DNA of 64,000 nucleotides from positions 6,386,001 through 6,450,000 of the forward strand of contig NZ_JANADO010000001.1 of NCBI RefSeq assembly GCF_024199845.1, in the 5' to 3' direction. The first letter of the stretch is position 1. The number at the start of each line of letters is the position of its first letter. This DNA comes from Bradyrhizobium sp. CCGB12 (GTDB lineage: Bacteria > Pseudomonadota > Alphaproteobacteria > Rhizobiales > Xanthobacteraceae). The notes beneath the pieces are model-generated. The model was given only the letters and a program-made list of their open reading frames with translations. It was not told where the DNA came from and searched no databases. Both the position numbers and the translations under genes were made by a program. This document shows, piece after piece, positions 1 through 9,911 of the stretch.

Positions 1-1400
1 TCGAGGCGCCAGTTGTCGGCGAACTTTGTCGGCTCGGGATAGACGCCGGCCTGGAGCCCGGCGAGATAGGCGGCGCCGAGCGCGGTCGTCTCCTGGATCA
101 CGGGGCGATCGACAGGGGCATCGAGGAGGTCGGCGAGGCGCTGCATGGTCCAGTCGGATGCGGTCATGCCGCCGTCGACGCGGAGCACGACGCTGGCGGT
201 TTCCGAGCTCGGCCAGTCCGCGCGCATCGCTGCCCAGAGGTCGAAGGTCTGGTAGCAGACGCTTTCGAGTGCGGCATGCGCAAGCTCGGCCGGGCCGGTG
301 TTGCGGGTGAGGCCGAACAGGGCGCCGCGCACGCGCGGATTCCAGTAGGGCGCGCCCATGCCGACGAAGGCGGGGACGAGATAGACGCTCTGCATGGAGT
401 CCGACTGGTCGGCGAGAGGTCCGGTTTCGGCGGCGTGCTTGATGATGCCGAGGCCGTCGCGCAGCCATTGCACCGCGGAGCCTGCGACGAAGATCGAGCC
501 TTCCAGCGCGTAGGTGCGCTTACCCGCGAGCTGATAGGCGACGGTGGTGAGCAGCTTGTTTTTCGATACCACAGGCGTGGTGCCGGTGTTGAGCAGGGCA
601 AAGCAGCCGGTGCCGTAGGTCGACTTCATCATGCCCGGGCGGAAGCAGGCCTGGCCGATGGTGGCGGCCTGCTGGTCGCCGGCGATGCCGGAGATGACGA
701 TGGGGCCGCCGAACAGGTCGGGCGTGCTCTCGCCGAAGCGCGCGGAGGAGTCCTTCACCTCGGGCAGCATCGAGCGCGGCACGCCGATGATCTCCAAGAG
801 CTCGTCGTCCCACTCCCCTCGGTGGATGTTGAACAGCAGCGTGCGCGAGGCGTTGGTGGCGTCGGTGGCGTGCACGTTGCCGCCGGTGAGGCGCCAGAGC
901 AGGTAGCAGTCGATGGTGCCGAACATCAATTCGCCGCGTGCGGCGCGCGCCCGCGCGCCGGGGACGTGGTCGAGGATCCAGGCGACCTTGGTGCCGGAGA
1001 AATAGGGATCGATGATCAGGCCGGTCTTCTCAGAGATCACGGGCTCGCGGCCATCGGCTTTCAGTTTTGCGCAGATGTCGGCAGTGCGGCGGTCCTGCCA
1101 GACGATGGCGCGGTGCACGGCCTGCCCGGTGGCGCGATCCCACACCACGGTGGTCTCGCGCTGATTGGTGATGCCGATCGCGGCGATGTCCTTGGCGGTG
1201 ATGCCGGCCTGCTCGATCGCGTCGCGGCAGACCATCACGGTCGAGGTCCAGATATCCTCCGGCTCGTGCTCGACCCAGCCCGAGGCCGGGAAATGCTGCG
1301 GAAACTCCTGCTGCGCCTTCGCCGCAATGGAAATATCGCCGCGAAACACGATCGCGCGCGAGGAGGTGGTGCCCTGGTCGATGGCGAGGACGAAAGACAT
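1..1400 (-). CDS. glpK: Glycerol kinase, C-terminus cut by the window edge
   Basis: Phosphorylates glycerol to glycerol 3-phosphate with ATP in the cytoplasm. About 466 residues are visible of the roughly 500 usual for the family. The frame is open from the ATG at 1400 to base 1, so the stop lies outside the window. The N-terminus [16 protein letters not shown] carries the phosphate-binding DQGTTS loop of the FGGY kinase fold. Further family blocks are the [11 protein letters not shown] segment near residue 80, [13 protein letters not shown] near 240 and [14 protein letters not shown] near 265. No glycerol transporter or regulator is visible nearby. The upstream side holds an intergenic palindromic repeat. 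The family call is very secure. Confidence 0.96.
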   Translation of the reverse strand, partial: MSFVLAIDQGTTSSRAIVFRGDISIAAKAQQEFPQHFPASGWVEHEPEDIWTSTVMVCRDAIEQAGITAKDIAAIGITNQRETTVVWDRATGQAVHRAIVWQDRRTADICAKLKADGREPVISEKTGLIIDPYFSGTKVAWILDHVPGARARAARGELMFGTIDCYLLWRLTGGNVHATDATNASRTLLFNIHRGEWDDELLEIIGVPRSMLPEVKDSSARFGESTPDLFGGPIVISGIAGDQQAATIGQACFRPGMMKSTYGTGCFALLNTGTTPVVSKNKLLTTVAYQLAGKRTYALEGSIFVAGSAVQWLRDGLGIIKHAAETGPLADQSDSMQSVYLVPAFVGMGAPYWNPRVRGALFGLTRNTGPAELAHAALESVCYQTFDLWAAMRADWPSSETASVVLRVDGGMTASDWTMQRLADLLDAPVDRPVIQETTALGAAYLAGLQAGVYPEPTKFADNWRL

Positions 1401-1516
1401 GGCGGCTTACCTTGGTGTTTTCCTGGCGTTGTCCCCGAGGGGATCATTGTGTCGCGCCAAAGGGAGCGGATTGGAGGCGGAAGGTCAAGGTTGGATGATA
1501 GGGCGCCGATGGCCTC

Positions 1517-1665
1517 CCTTCTCCCCTTGTGGGAGAAGGTGGCGCGAAGCGCCGGATGAGGGGTTCTATCGGCGAGAGATACTGCGAGAGCGTCACATGT
1601 GGTGAGAACCCCTCACCCGCCCCGCCGCTACGCGGCGAGCCACCCTCTCCCACAAGGGGAGAGGG
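1517..1665. repeat. Intergenic palindromic repeat, family A copy 1
   Basis: A roughly 150-base imperfect inverted repeat. The left end is a hairpin around CTCCCCTTGTGGGAG, followed by a second small hairpin GGCGC-GAA-GCGCC. The right half mirrors this and ends with CTCTCCCACAAGGGGAGAG. It occupies most of the gap between glpK and the acyltransferase gene. Related copies lie at 37579-37716, 35508-35652 and 44364-44510. Its outer hairpins could act as bidirectional transcription barriers. That role is inferred, the repeat itself is seen. Confidence 0.85.
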
Positions 1666-1743
1666 TAAGAAGCAGCCCCCCGCGCAAGACTAGGACCGCT
1701 TCCGCAAAGATGGTACACGCCGGACCGGGTAAAACGGGGCGGC

Positions 1744-3102
1744 ATGACTTTCACCTCTTTTCAGTTTGGCGTCTTCGTCGCGGTCGTGTTCGGCGCCTAT
1801 TACCTGCCGCCCCTACGCCGCTTCCAGGTGCAACTGCTCGTCGCCGCGAGCGTGTTCTTCTACGGCTTCGGCCAGCCCGAGCTGCTGCCGCTGCTGCTGG
1901 TCGCGGTGCTTGGAACCCATGTCTGCCTGGTGCTCGCGTTCGAGAACCGAAGGGTCTGGATGCCGGCCGGCATCGTCTTCAACCTCGGCCTGCTGGCGTT
2001 CTTCAAGTACAAGTTCCTGTTCGTCGATGCTGCCGCGACCCATCTGACCGGCGTCGCGCCGGTCGATTTCCTGCTGCGGCTGCCGCTGCCGATCGGCATC
2101 TCGTTCTTCGTGTTCCACAACATCAGCCTGCTGGTCGACCTGACGCGCGAGAAACGCCCGGCACGCCTGAGCGAGGTGTTCCTCTACATCATCTTCTTCC
2201 CGCAGCTGGTGTCCGGACCGATCACGCGCGCGGCCCAGTTCATGCCACAGATCGTTCCCAAGCGGATCGGTGACGTCGCCTTCGTCGAGGCCGCGAAATG
2301 GATTCTCGTCGGCTATTTCTTCAAGCTGTATGTGGCGAACAATCTCAACGAGATGACGTCCTATATGGACTTTCCGCTCTACGAGACGCTGCGCACGCAG
2401 GACCGCTGGCTACTCGTATTCCTCTACAGCTACCAGATCTACGCCGACTTCTTCGGCTACTCCGCGATCGCGCTCGGCCTCGGCCTCTTGTTCGGCTATC
2501 GCCTGCCCGTGAACTTCAACCTGCCCTATATCTCGACATCGTTCTCGGAGTTCTGGACGCGCTGGCACATTTCGTTGTCGAGCTGGCTCAGGACCTATCT
2601 GTACATTCCTCTCGGCGGCAACCGGCATGGACGGGTGCGAACCTATCTCAACCTGATGATCGTGATGACGCTCGGCGGGCTCTGGCATGGCGCGAGCCTG
2701 AGCTACGCGCTGTGGGGCATGGCGCACGGGCTGCTGCTGGTCATCGAGCGGCCTTTCCTGAAACTTCTGGGCGATGGAAGTCCCGCGGTGCGGGTGATCC
2801 GGATGGGCTTCGTGTTCTTCTGCGTCACGATGCTCTGGATCTTCTTCAAGCTGCCGAACTTCGACCACGCGCTCGGCTACCTCAAGGGAATGTTCATCGC
2901 GACGGACGCGCCTAATCCGCCAAAACTGTTCACCAACCTCGCTTTGCTCTACGCCTTGCCGGTGATCATCCAGCATCTCGGCATCGGCGCGCTCATCGAA
3001 GGCCGGTTGCGGCGATGGGAGCCGTATCTCTACGGTGCGCTGGCGGCGCTTGCTTATCTCGAAGCCGGGCCCGACAGCGCCTTCATCTACTTCCAGTTCT
3101 GA
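1744..3102 (+). CDS. MBOAT-family membrane O-acyltransferase (AlgI/DltB-like)
   Basis: Polytopic inner-membrane acyltransferase of 452 residues, the usual length for AlgI-like proteins. Such enzymes pass acyl groups, usually acetyl, from a cytoplasmic donor across the membrane for transfer to exported polysaccharide or wall polymer. The MBOAT signature is visible: a WTRWHISLS block near residue 275, then GLWHGASLSYALWGMAHG near 312-330 with the invariant catalytic histidine and a second histidine. The FFPQLVSGPI segment near 155 is also typical. The stop is followed one base later by the ATG of an SGNH-like partner, so the two form an acylation pair. The acceptor polymer cannot be told from sequence; no alginate or Dlt genes are adjacent. 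Confidence 0.9.
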   Translation: MTFTSFQFGVFVAVVFGAYYLPPLRRFQVQLLVAASVFFYGFGQPELLPLLLVAVLGTHVCLVLAFENRRVWMPAGIVFNLGLLAFFKYKFLFVDAAATHLTGVAPVDFLLRLPLPIGISFFVFHNISLLVDLTREKRPARLSEVFLYIIFFPQLVSGPITRAAQFMPQIVPKRIGDVAFVEAAKWILVGYFFKLYVANNLNEMTSYMDFPLYETLRTQDRWLLVFLYSYQIYADFFGYSAIALGLGLLFGYRLPVNFNLPYISTSFSEFWTRWHISLSSWLRTYLYIPLGGNRHGRVRTYLNLMIVMTLGGLWHGASLSYALWGMAHGLLLVIERPFLKLLGDGSPAVRVIRMGFVFFCVTMLWIFFKLPNFDHALGYLKGMFIATDAPNPPKLFTNLALLYALPVIIQHLGIGALIEGRLRRWEPYLYGALAALAYLEAGPDSAFIYFQF

Positions 3103-3103
3103 C

Positions 3104-3997
3104 ATGCGGCAGGATGCAAGGTTTTCATGGCTGATCAAATGCGCTGTTGTCGCGGCGGCGCTGCTGCTCGCCTGCGGCCTCGCCACCGCACGCTTCGGCG
3201 CGGCCCTACAGCAACCGGCCGTCACCACCCGCGACGGCAGCCTCGTCACCCTCAACCGCTATGTGCGGGAGCCCACGCCTGATATCGTGCTGGTCGGCAG
3301 CTCGGTGACGTGGCGTCTGAAGGAGGAGTATTTCTCGCTTCCCCGCGTCCGCAACCTGGCACTGGCCGGCGGCTCGCCGGTGACCGGGCTCGAGATCGTC
3401 GCAGGGCAGGCAAGCCTGCCCAAGGTCGTCCTGATCGAGACGAACATCCTTTCGCGCGAGGCCGACAGCGCGCTGACCGAGAAATTCTCCGGCGGCGCGC
3501 GCGCGGACGTGCTGCTGCTGCGCCCGGTGCGAACGGCGGTCGCGGCATATGAGACCTGGAATCACGCGGCCCCCGATGCCGCCCGGGCGCGCGCCGAGCA
3601 CGATCGCCTGCTCAGCCAACCGCCTGCTACCTTCGATAACAAGGTCTATCTCGACCGCGCGCTGGAGCAGATGAACGAAGGCGACCCCACCGCGCCGGCA
3701 CGCGCGAATGTGGTCCGCATCCGGCAACTCATCGGCGATCTGCAACGGCGCGGCACCCGCGTCTTCCTCATCCACGTTCCGTTCGCACCGGAGATCGAGG
3801 GCTCACGTCTGATTCGGATGACGAAGCAGATTGTCAACGAAGCCTTCCCGGATCGCGGGCTTTGGCTGCCGATCGATCCGCCCTTGGGCGAACTGCGCTG
3901 GCAGGACGGCGTGCATCTCGATGAACGATCGGCCCTGATCGTCGTGCGCGCCATCGAAAGCGTCCTGGCCGCGCGAGACAATGCGCGCCGTCCATAG
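3104..3997 (+). CDS. SGNH/AlgX-like acylation partner, membrane-anchored
   Basis: A 297-residue protein with one N-terminal hydrophobic segment (about residues 10-30), so probably anchored with a periplasmic domain. The start ATG is one base after the MBOAT stop, which implies translational coupling. The fold looks SGNH-like: a nucleophile block VLVGSSVTWRL near residue 62-72, where GSS stands in place of the classic GDS, and a C-terminal DGVHLDERS block near 267 that supplies the Asp-x-x-His dyad. The MBOAT plus SGNH architecture is known from polysaccharide O-acetylation systems, where the SGNH partner completes transfer to the polymer. The pairing is seen; the substrate is unknown. Confidence 0.72.
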   Translation: MRQDARFSWLIKCAVVAAALLLACGLATARFGAALQQPAVTTRDGSLVTLNRYVREPTPDIVLVGSSVTWRLKEEYFSLPRVRNLALAGGSPVTGLEIVAGQASLPKVVLIETNILSREADSALTEKFSGGARADVLLLRPVRTAVAAYETWNHAAPDAARARAEHDRLLSQPPATFDNKVYLDRALEQMNEGDPTAPARANVVRIRQLIGDLQRRGTRVFLIHVPFAPEIEGSRLIRMTKQIVNEAFPDRGLWLPIDPPLGELRWQDGVHLDERSALIVVRAIESVLAARDNARRP

Positions 3998-4012
3998 TGA
4001 GGGACGCAGCGA

Positions 4013-4210
4013 CTACACCGCCGCCGTGGTGACGCCGCCGTCGATGACGATGGTCTGGCCGGTCATGAAGCTCGAGGCGTCGGAGGCGAGGTAGGCGACG
4101 GCGATCTCGTCGGGTTCGCCGATGCGGCGGAGCGGCGTGGTCGCGGTGCGGCGGCTGAAGCCCGTGACGACGGCCACCCTGGCGGTGAGGTCGAACGGGG
4201 TGTTTTTCAT
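4013..4210 (-). pseudogene. Short-chain dehydrogenase with an internal in-frame deletion
   Basis: A 65-codon open frame that joins the extreme N-terminus of an SDR ([17 protein letters not shown], the start of the Rossmann fold) directly to the C-terminal end ([19 protein letters not shown], then [16 protein letters not shown]). A normal SDR is about 250 residues, so roughly 180 residues are missing, including the glycine-rich completion, the NAG block and the catalytic Ser-Tyr-Lys. It cannot be an active oxidoreductase. It is last on the minus strand after pimD, with a palindromic repeat (4234-4320) directly upstream. It may mark a lost sixth gene of the operon. The frame being intact suggests a recent deletion or selection for a stub. 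Confidence 0.8.
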
Positions 4211-4233
4211 TGTTGTTGCCTCGATGCGACCTC

Positions 4234-4320
4234 CGTCATTGCGAGCGCAGCGAAGCAATCCAGAATCTTTCCGCGGAGAAAGTCTGGATTGCTTCGTCGC
4301 AAGGGCTCCTCGCAATGACG
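4234..4320. repeat. Intergenic palindromic repeat, family B copy 1
   Basis: Inverted repeat with ends CGTCATTGCGAG and CTCGCAATGACG and inner arms GAAGCAATCCAGA and TCTGGATTGCTTC around a loop of about 16 bases that includes TTTCCGCGGA. Other copies are at 22208-22288, 32087-32202 and 32831-32947. It sits between pimD and the SDR remnant. Confidence 0.88.
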
Positions 4321-4369
4321 ATGTGGCGAGATCCCGGGTTCATTTCGCGATGCCCCGGGATGACAGCCG

Positions 4370-5512
4370 TTAGATCAACCCGCCCGCATCGGCGACGCGG
4401 CGCTGGTGGTAGTCGGTGTCGCCGAACGAGTTCTCGATCATGGTGAGGCGCTTGAAGTAGTGGCCGATCTTCGCCTCCATGGTCATGCCGATGCCGCCAT
4501 GGAGCTGGATCGACTGCTGGCCGACGAATTTCAGCGACTTGCCGATCTGCACCTTGGCCGCGGCGATGGCGTTGGAGCGCCCCGTGGCGTCCTCGAAATC
4601 ACCGGCCATGGTCGCGAACATCGACATCGATCTCGCCTGCTCGGCCGCGACGAACATGTCGGAGGCGCGGTGCTGCAGCGACTGGAACGAGCCAATCGCG
4701 ACGCCGAACTGTTTTCGGGTCTTGATGTACTCGACCGTGGTCTTGAGCGATTCGTCCATCAGGCCGACCGCCTCGGCGCAGAGCGCGACGCGGGCCTCGT
4801 CGACCACGCGCTCGATCAGCGCGAGCGAATCCTCGGGGTTGCCGAGCACGGCATCCGGGCCGATCTCGACGCCGGTGAAGGTGATGTCGGCGGCGTGCAG
4901 TCCGTCCTGGGTCGGATAGCCCTTCTTGCCGACGCCCTTGGCGTTGGCCGGCACCAGGAACACGCCGATGCCGCCATGATCGCGGCGGTCGCCCTTGGTG
5001 CGCGCGGTGACGACGAGCGTGTCGGCGTTCTCGCCGTTGAGCACGACGAACTTTTCGCCGTCGATGACCCAGCCGTCGCCCTTCTTCTTCGCGGTCATGG
5101 TGACGTCGAACAGATCGTAGCGCGAGTTCTTCTCGAGCTGGGCGAAGGCCAGGGTCTTGCTGCCGTCGATGATGCCGGGCAGGTGCGCGGCCTTCTGCGC
5201 GTCGGTGCCGGCATGGCGCAGGAAGCCGCCGCCGATCACGACCGTCGCCAGATATGGCTCGAGCACCAGCGCCTTGCCGAGCGCTTCCATCACGATCATG
5301 GTCTCGACCCCGCCGCCGCCGAAGCCGCCATCGGCCTCGCTGAACGGCAGGCCGAGCAGGCCCTGCTCGGCGAGCTTGAGCCAGACCGCTTTGCTCCAGC
5401 CGCCCTTCTCCTTCATGTACTTCTTGCGCTGCTCGAAATCGTAGGAATCGGTCAGCAGGCCGTCGATGCTTTCCTTGAGAAGCCGCTGCTCCTCGTTCAG
5501 GTCAAAATCCAT
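4370..5512 (-). CDS. pimD: Acyl-CoA dehydrogenase, pimeloyl-CoA dehydrogenase small subunit-like
   Basis: FAD-dependent acyl-CoA dehydrogenase of 380 residues that would introduce the alpha,beta double bond into an acyl-CoA. The ATG at 5512 (MDFDLNEEQRLL) matches the family N-terminus and is preceded by a purine-rich GAACGAAAG stretch; the frame opens further upstream but only into repeat sequence. The ARVALCAEAVGLMDESLKTTVEYIKTR run and the QFGVAIGSFQSLQHRASDM block are typical of the family, as is QLHGGIGMT near the end. Gene order F-A-B-C-D matches the Rhodopseudomonas pim operon, where C and D are paired large and small dehydrogenase subunits. The subunit naming rests on that order. Confidence 0.85.
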   Translation of the reverse strand: MDFDLNEEQRLLKESIDGLLTDSYDFEQRKKYMKEKGGWSKAVWLKLAEQGLLGLPFSEADGGFGGGGVETMIVMEALGKALVLEPYLATVVIGGGFLRHAGTDAQKAAHLPGIIDGSKTLAFAQLEKNSRYDLFDVTMTAKKKGDGWVIDGEKFVVLNGENADTLVVTARTKGDRRDHGGIGVFLVPANAKGVGKKGYPTQDGLHAADITFTGVEIGPDAVLGNPEDSLALIERVVDEARVALCAEAVGLMDESLKTTVEYIKTRKQFGVAIGSFQSLQHRASDMFVAAEQARSMSMFATMAGDFEDATGRSNAIAAAKVQIGKSLKFVGQQSIQLHGGIGMTMEAKIGHYFKRLTMIENSFGDTDYHQRRVADAGGLI

Positions 5513-5545
5513 TTCTTTCGTTCCTCGTACCCGGAATTTTTGCTT

Positions 5546-5642
5546 CGTCATTCCGGGACACGCGCGACAGCGCGGGGACCCGGAATCCAGAGGTTGTGGC
5601 GCGAGATTCCGGGTTCGCGCTGATGCGCGCCCCGGAATGACG
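5546..5642. repeat. Intergenic palindromic repeat, family C copy 1
   Basis: Inverted repeat bounded by CGTCATTCCGGG and CCCCGGAATGACG, with inner arms CCCGGAATC and GATTCCGGG. It fills the gap between pimC and pimD. A second copy is at 9912-10018. It may form hairpins in the operon transcript. Confidence 0.85.
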
Positions 5643-5646
5643 ACGG

Positions 5647-6837
5647 TTAGAGCCCCAGCACCGCCTTGGCGATGATGTTGCGCTGGATCTCGTTGGAGCC
5701 GCCGTAGATCGAGACCTTGCGGTTGTTGAAGTAGCTCGGCGCGATCTGGGCGGTCCAGTCCATGGCTTCGTTGGAGCCGTCGTCGCCGTGCATATCGTAG
5801 GGCGCGGCGAACGGGCCGATCACTTCCATCAACAGCTCGGTGGTGGTCTGCTGGATCTCGGAGCCCTTGATCTTCAGCACCGAGGACGCCGGGTTCGGCT
5901 TGCCCTTGCCGTGTTTGCCTTCGTCGGCGACGACACGGAGCTGCGTGAGCTCGAGCGCCTTCAACTCGATCTCGCAGGCCGCCAGCTTCTCGCGGAAGGC
6001 GGGATCCTGGATGATCGGCTTGCCGCCGGACTCCACCTTGGAGGCGAGATCCCTGATGCGGCGGAGCCGCTCCTTGGAGACGCCGACGCGGGCGATGCCC
6101 GTGCGCTCATTGCCGAGCAGGAATTTCGCGTAATCCCAGCCCTTGTTCTCCTCGCCGATCAAATTCTCGACGGGCACCTCGACGTCGTCGAAGAAGACTT
6201 CGTTGACCTCGACGCCGCCGTCGATGGTCTGGATCGGGCGCACGGTGACGCCCTTCGACTTCATCGAAAAGACGATGAAAGAGATGCCCATCTGCTTCTT
6301 AGCGTTGTTGTCGGTGCGGCAGAGGCAGAAGATCATATCGGCGTGCTGGGCGAGCGTGGTCCAGGTCTTCTGGCCGTTGATGATCCACTTGTCGCCCTTG
6401 CGCTCGGCCTTGGTCTTGAGCGAGGCGAGGTCGGAGCCGGAGCCGGGCTCGGAGAAGCCCTGGCACCACCAATCGTCGACATTGGCGATGCGCGGCAGAT
6501 ACTGCTTCTTCTGCTCCTCGTTGCCGAAGGTGTAGATGACCGGGCCGACCATGCTGACGCCGAAGGCGAGCGGTTGCGGCGCCGGATAGGACTGCAGCTC
6601 CTCATTGAAGATGTAGTGCTGCACGCTGGTCCAGCCCGTTCCGCCATACTGCGTCGGCCAGTGGCTGACGCCCCAGCCCTTCTTGTTGAGGATGCGCCAC
6701 CACGTCACCATCTCGTCCTTCGAGAGGTGGCGGCCCTCGACCATCTTGCGCCGCGTATCCGGCGGCACGTTGTCGCGGAAGAATGACCGCACTTCCTCGC
6801 GAAACGCCTGCTCTTCTTTCGTGAATGCGAGATCCAT
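5647..6837 (-). CDS. pimC: Acyl-CoA dehydrogenase, pimeloyl-CoA dehydrogenase large subunit-like
   Basis: A 396-residue FAD-dependent acyl-CoA dehydrogenase, starting at ATG 6837 (MDLAFTKEEQAFREE) with AGGAGGATCC upstream as ribosome-binding site. Visible family blocks are CQGFSEPGSGSDLAS near residue 130 (FAD/substrate loop), KWIINGQKTWTT near 150, and YGGSNEIQRNIIAKAVLGL at the C-terminus. The preceding gene in the operon encodes the thiolase, and the next the smaller paralogue PimD. In the pim system the two dehydrogenases are thought to act together on dicarboxylyl-CoA or fatty acyl-CoA. The family is certain, the substrate is inferred from synteny. Confidence 0.88.
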   Translation of the reverse strand: MDLAFTKEEQAFREEVRSFFRDNVPPDTRRKMVEGRHLSKDEMVTWWRILNKKGWGVSHWPTQYGGTGWTSVQHYIFNEELQSYPAPQPLAFGVSMVGPVIYTFGNEEQKKQYLPRIANVDDWWCQGFSEPGSGSDLASLKTKAERKGDKWIINGQKTWTTLAQHADMIFCLCRTDNNAKKQMGISFIVFSMKSKGVTVRPIQTIDGGVEVNEVFFDDVEVPVENLIGEENKGWDYAKFLLGNERTGIARVGVSKERLRRIRDLASKVESGGKPIIQDPAFREKLAACEIELKALELTQLRVVADEGKHGKGKPNPASSVLKIKGSEIQQTTTELLMEVIGPFAAPYDMHGDDGSNEAMDWTAQIAPSYFNNRKVSIYGGSNEIQRNIIAKAVLGL

Positions 6838-6863
6838 CGGATCCTCCTGTGAGCTTCTTATCG

Positions 6864-7018
6864 TCGTCCCGGCCTAGTGCGCAAAGCGCACGGGAGCCGG
6901 GACCCATAACCACTGGCCTTCGTTTTGCGAAGGCCACCACTACGATTTACGTTCCACACTCCTGCTGCGGAGTATGGGTCCCGGCTCCCGTGCGCAATTG
7001 CGCACTAGGCCGGGACGA
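6864..7018. repeat. Long intergenic inverted repeat, family D
   Basis: Two arms of about 44-45 bases (6864-6907 and 6974-7018) are near-perfect inverse complements; they differ only in the loop of a nested hairpin built from GTGCGC and GCGCAC. The outer ends are TCGTCCCGGCC and GGCCGGGACGA. The 66-base centre has no obvious gene. It lies between the thiolase and pimC genes, so the operon transcript would contain a very stable stem unless it is bypassed or processed. Confidence 0.88.
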
Positions 7019-7025
7019 CAGAAAA

Positions 7026-8213
7026 TTACTGCAACACCTCAAAAAGTCCCGCCGCGCCCATGCCGCCGCCGACGCACATGGTGACGACCGCGTACTTCGC
7101 CTTGCGGCGGCGTCCCTCGATCAAAGCGTGGCCGGTCAGGCGCGCGCCGGACATGCCGTAGGGATGGCCGACCGAGATCGCGCCGCCGTTGACGTTGATC
7201 TTCTCGGGGTCGATGCCGAGCTTGTCGCGGCAATACAGCACCTGCACCGCGAAGGCTTCGTTGAGCTCCCAGAGCCCGATGTCGTCGACGGTGAGGCCAT
7301 GGCGCTTGAGCAGGCGCGGCACGGCAAAGACCGGGCCGATGCCCATCTCGTCCGGCTCGCAGCCGGCGGAGACGAAGCCGCGGAAGATGCCGAGCGGCGC
7401 AAGGCCGCGCTTGGCGGCTTCCTTGTCGCTCATGATGACGGAGGCGCTGGCGCCGTCCGAGAGCTGGCTGGCATTGCCGGCGGTGATCGAAAAACCTTCG
7501 CCGCGCACCGGCTTGAGGCCGGCGAGGCCTTCAGCGGTGGTTTCGGGGCGCGGACCTTCGTCCTGCGACAGCGTCACCTCCTTCATCGACACGGCACCGG
7601 TCGCCTTGTCGGTGACCGCCATCGTGGTGGTGATGGGCGCGAGCTCATCCCTAAACTTGCCGCCCTGCTGCGCGGCGGCGGTGCGGCGCTGGCTCTCCAG
7701 CGAATATTCGTCCTGCTTCTCGCGGGAGATGCCGTAGCGCTTGGCGACGACCTCGGCCGTGTCGATCATGGGCATGTAGACCTCGCCCTTGATCTTGAGC
7801 AGCGCCGGGTCCTGGGCATGGAAGCCGTTCATCTTGTCGTTCTGCACCAGCGAGATCGACTCGCCGCCGCCGCCGACCGCGATCTCGACACCGTCGAAGA
7901 TCACCGATCGCGCGGCCAGCGCGATCGCCTGCAGGCCCGAGGCGCATTGGCGGTCGATGGTGGTGCCGGCGACGGTGACGGGCAGGCCGGCGCGGAGCAG
8001 CGCCTTCCGCGCGATGTTGCCGCCGGTCGCGCCCTGCTGCAGCGCTGCGCCCATCACGACGTCCTCGATCTCCTTGGGATCGACCTTGGCGCGGGCGACG
8101 GCCTCGCCGATGGCGTGGCCGAGCAGGGTCGCGCCCTCGGTGGCGTTGAGCATGCCGCGATAGGCCTTGCCGATCGGGGTGCGGGCGGTGGAAACGATGA
8201 CGGCGTCGGTCAA
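7026..8213 (-). CDS. pimB: Acetyl-CoA acyltransferase (beta-ketothiolase) of the pim operon
   Basis: Thiolytic cleavage of 3-ketoacyl-CoA to acetyl-CoA and a shortened acyl-CoA. The 395-residue protein starts at TTG 8213: the start overlaps the acyl-CoA ligase stop as TTGA, and GGAGGT lies 6 bases upstream, both arguing for this codon. Catalytic residues of the thiolase family are visible: Cys90 in DRQCASG, the ELNEAFAV block, His in [14 protein letters not shown], and the second Cys in [11 protein letters not shown] near the end. Coupled translation with the ligase upstream fits the stepwise operon order. Confident on enzyme; substrate range inferred. Confidence 0.93.
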   Translation of the reverse strand: MTDAVIVSTARTPIGKAYRGMLNATEGATLLGHAIGEAVARAKVDPKEIEDVVMGAALQQGATGGNIARKALLRAGLPVTVAGTTIDRQCASGLQAIALAARSVIFDGVEIAVGGGGESISLVQNDKMNGFHAQDPALLKIKGEVYMPMIDTAEVVAKRYGISREKQDEYSLESQRRTAAAQQGGKFRDELAPITTTMAVTDKATGAVSMKEVTLSQDEGPRPETTAEGLAGLKPVRGEGFSITAGNASQLSDGASASVIMSDKEAAKRGLAPLGIFRGFVSAGCEPDEMGIGPVFAVPRLLKRHGLTVDDIGLWELNEAFAVQVLYCRDKLGIDPEKINVNGGAISVGHPYGMSGARLTGHALIEGRRRKAKYAVVTMCVGGGMGAAGLFEVLQ

Positions 8214-9892
8214 GAGCGACCTCCTGATGCGGTTGTAGTGGATTGTGACGGTTTCTGCTGCTGGCGCAACTCGTGGCGCGACAGCTTTCCGACCGGCGTG
8301 CGCGGCAGATCGTCGACGAATTCGACCGCGGCCGGCAATTCGTGCTTGCCGAGCTTGCCGGCGAGCTGCGTGCGCAGCTCGTCGAGCGAGAACGGCTTTG
8401 CGTCGGCCCTGAGCTTGATGAAGGCCTTTGCGGCCTCGCCGCGGTACTGGTCGGGAATGCCGAGCACGATCACCTCGTGCACGCCCGGAATGGTGTAGAT
8501 CGCCTGCTCGATCATCTGCGGATAGACGTTGAAGCCGCCGGAGATGATCATGTCCTTCTTGCGGTCGACCAGGAAGAAATAGCCGTCCGTATCCATGTAG
8601 CCGATGTCGCCGGTGAGGAAGCGGCCGTCGACGAAGGCATCCGCGGATCCTTCCGGCTTGTTCCAGTAGCCCTTGGTGACGTTCGGGCCCTTGATGCGGA
8701 TCTCGCCGACTTCGTCCGGCGGCAGCACCTTGGTGGGATCGTCGAGCGCGACGACGTCGAGCTCGATGCCGGGCAGCATCAGGCCGATCGAGCCGGGCTT
8801 GTCGGGGCCCGTTGGCGGATGGCCGGTGCCGGGCGAGCAGGTCTCGGTCATGCCCCAACCGCTGCGCAGCTTCTTGCCGACCTTGCGCTCGAAGAAATTC
8901 GCGACCTCCACCGGCAGCGGCGCGCCGCCTGAGCCGATGGTGGCGAGCGAGGAGAAGTCGCGCTTGTCGAGATCAGGCAGCGCCGCGATCGCGATCCACA
9001 TCGTCGGCACGCCCGGGAAATAGGTCGCGCGCTTGACCTCGATGTCGCGCATCACGGCTTCGACGTCGAAGCGCTGGTGCAGCGAGATCAGATTGCCGCG
9101 GCTGAGCGCGGATAACAGCACGACGGTGAGCGCATAGATGTGGAACAGCGGCAGCACGCAGATCACGCGTTCGATCACGTCGCCGCGCGCGGCCCGCGAC
9201 GGCTTGCCCCAGACGTCGTAGATCGACACCGCCGAAGTGAGATTGCCGTGTGTTAGCATGGCGCCCTTGGGCAGGCCGGTGGTGCCGCCGGTATATTGCA
9301 GCAGCGCGACATCGTCCGCCGCCACGTTCGGCCATTCCGCCGGCGCGGTCGCGCCCTCGACGAAGGTCTTGAAGGTGACGATGCGGGGATCGTCGGGGAT
9401 CGCCGCCTGCGGCGTGCCGACCTTGCCCCAATCGTCGTCCTCGCAGACGACGAGGCGATCGATCAGTCCCTTCTCCAGGAATTTCAGCGCGGTCGGCAGC
9501 AGCGCCTGGAGGTTCGAGGTGACGAGCAGGCGCGAGCCTGAGTCGGAGACCTTGTGCGTCAGCGCGATCTCGCCATCGAGCGGCGACAGATGCGCAACGC
9601 GGCTGCCTGCCTTCAGCACGCCGAAGAAATTGACGGGGTGGTCCGGCGTGTTGCCGAGGAACAGCGCGACGGAGGAATTCTTGCCGCAGCCGGCCCGAAG
9701 GAATGCCGCAGCGGCACGCTCGGCCATCGCGGCGAGCTCGGTGTAGGTGACCGGATGGTCGCGGAATTCCAGCGCGGTGCGCGGGCCGTAATTCGCCGCA
9801 GCATTCGACAGGAGATCAGGCAGCGAGCCCTGGGCGATCGGGTCGTCCCAACGCACGCCCTCGGGGTAAAACTGTTGGCCGGGATGGGTCAT
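8210..9892 (-). CDS. pimA: Acyl-CoA ligase (dicarboxylate/fatty acid--CoA ligase)
   Basis: ANL-superfamily ligase of about 560 residues that activates a carboxylic acid to its CoA thioester with ATP. Motifs include [19 protein letters not shown] near residue 205 (P-loop-like A3), the [13 protein letters not shown] block (A5), and the C-terminal [14 protein letters not shown] with the catalytic lysine (A10). Start ATG 9892 ([12 protein letters not shown]) was preferred; an in-frame GTG lies 12 bases upstream at 9904. The stop overlaps the thiolase TTG start. It follows pimF after a family C repeat. In the pim operon the ligase acts on medium to long dicarboxylic acids; that specificity is inferred here. 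Confidence 0.9.
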   Translation of the reverse strand: MTHPGQQFYPEGVRWDDPIAQGSLPDLLSNAAANYGPRTALEFRDHPVTYTELAAMAERAAAAFLRAGCGKNSSVALFLGNTPDHPVNFFGVLKAGSRVAHLSPLDGEIALTHKVSDSGSRLLVTSNLQALLPTALKFLEKGLIDRLVVCEDDDWGKVGTPQAAIPDDPRIVTFKTFVEGATAPAEWPNVAADDVALLQYTGGTTGLPKGAMLTHGNLTSAVSIYDVWGKPSRAARGDVIERVICVLPLFHIYALTVVLLSALSRGNLISLHQRFDVEAVMRDIEVKRATYFPGVPTMWIAIAALPDLDKRDFSSLATIGSGGAPLPVEVANFFERKVGKKLRSGWGMTETCSPGTGHPPTGPDKPGSIGLMLPGIELDVVALDDPTKVLPPDEVGEIRIKGPNVTKGYWNKPEGSADAFVDGRFLTGDIGYMDTDGYFFLVDRKKDMIISGGFNVYPQMIEQAIYTIPGVHEVIVLGIPDQYRGEAAKAFIKLRADAKPFSLDELRTQLAGKLGKHELPAAVEFVDDLPRTPVGKLSRHELRQQQKPSQSTTTASGGRS

Positions 9893-9911
9893 TCTCTGCA
9901 CCACAATCAGT

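Noticed and set aside
276..1559. A 427-codon plus-strand open frame over glpK
   Set aside because: It is the antisense shadow of glycerol kinase; the translation is low in complexity (Gly/Ala/Arg-rich) with no motif, while the minus strand gives a clear FGGY kinase.
7026..8858. A single long frame joining thiolase with about 215 upstream codons
   Set aside because: The upstream part is the out-of-frame shadow of the ligase. The TTG at 8213 with GGAGGT is the true start, so this is not a fusion.
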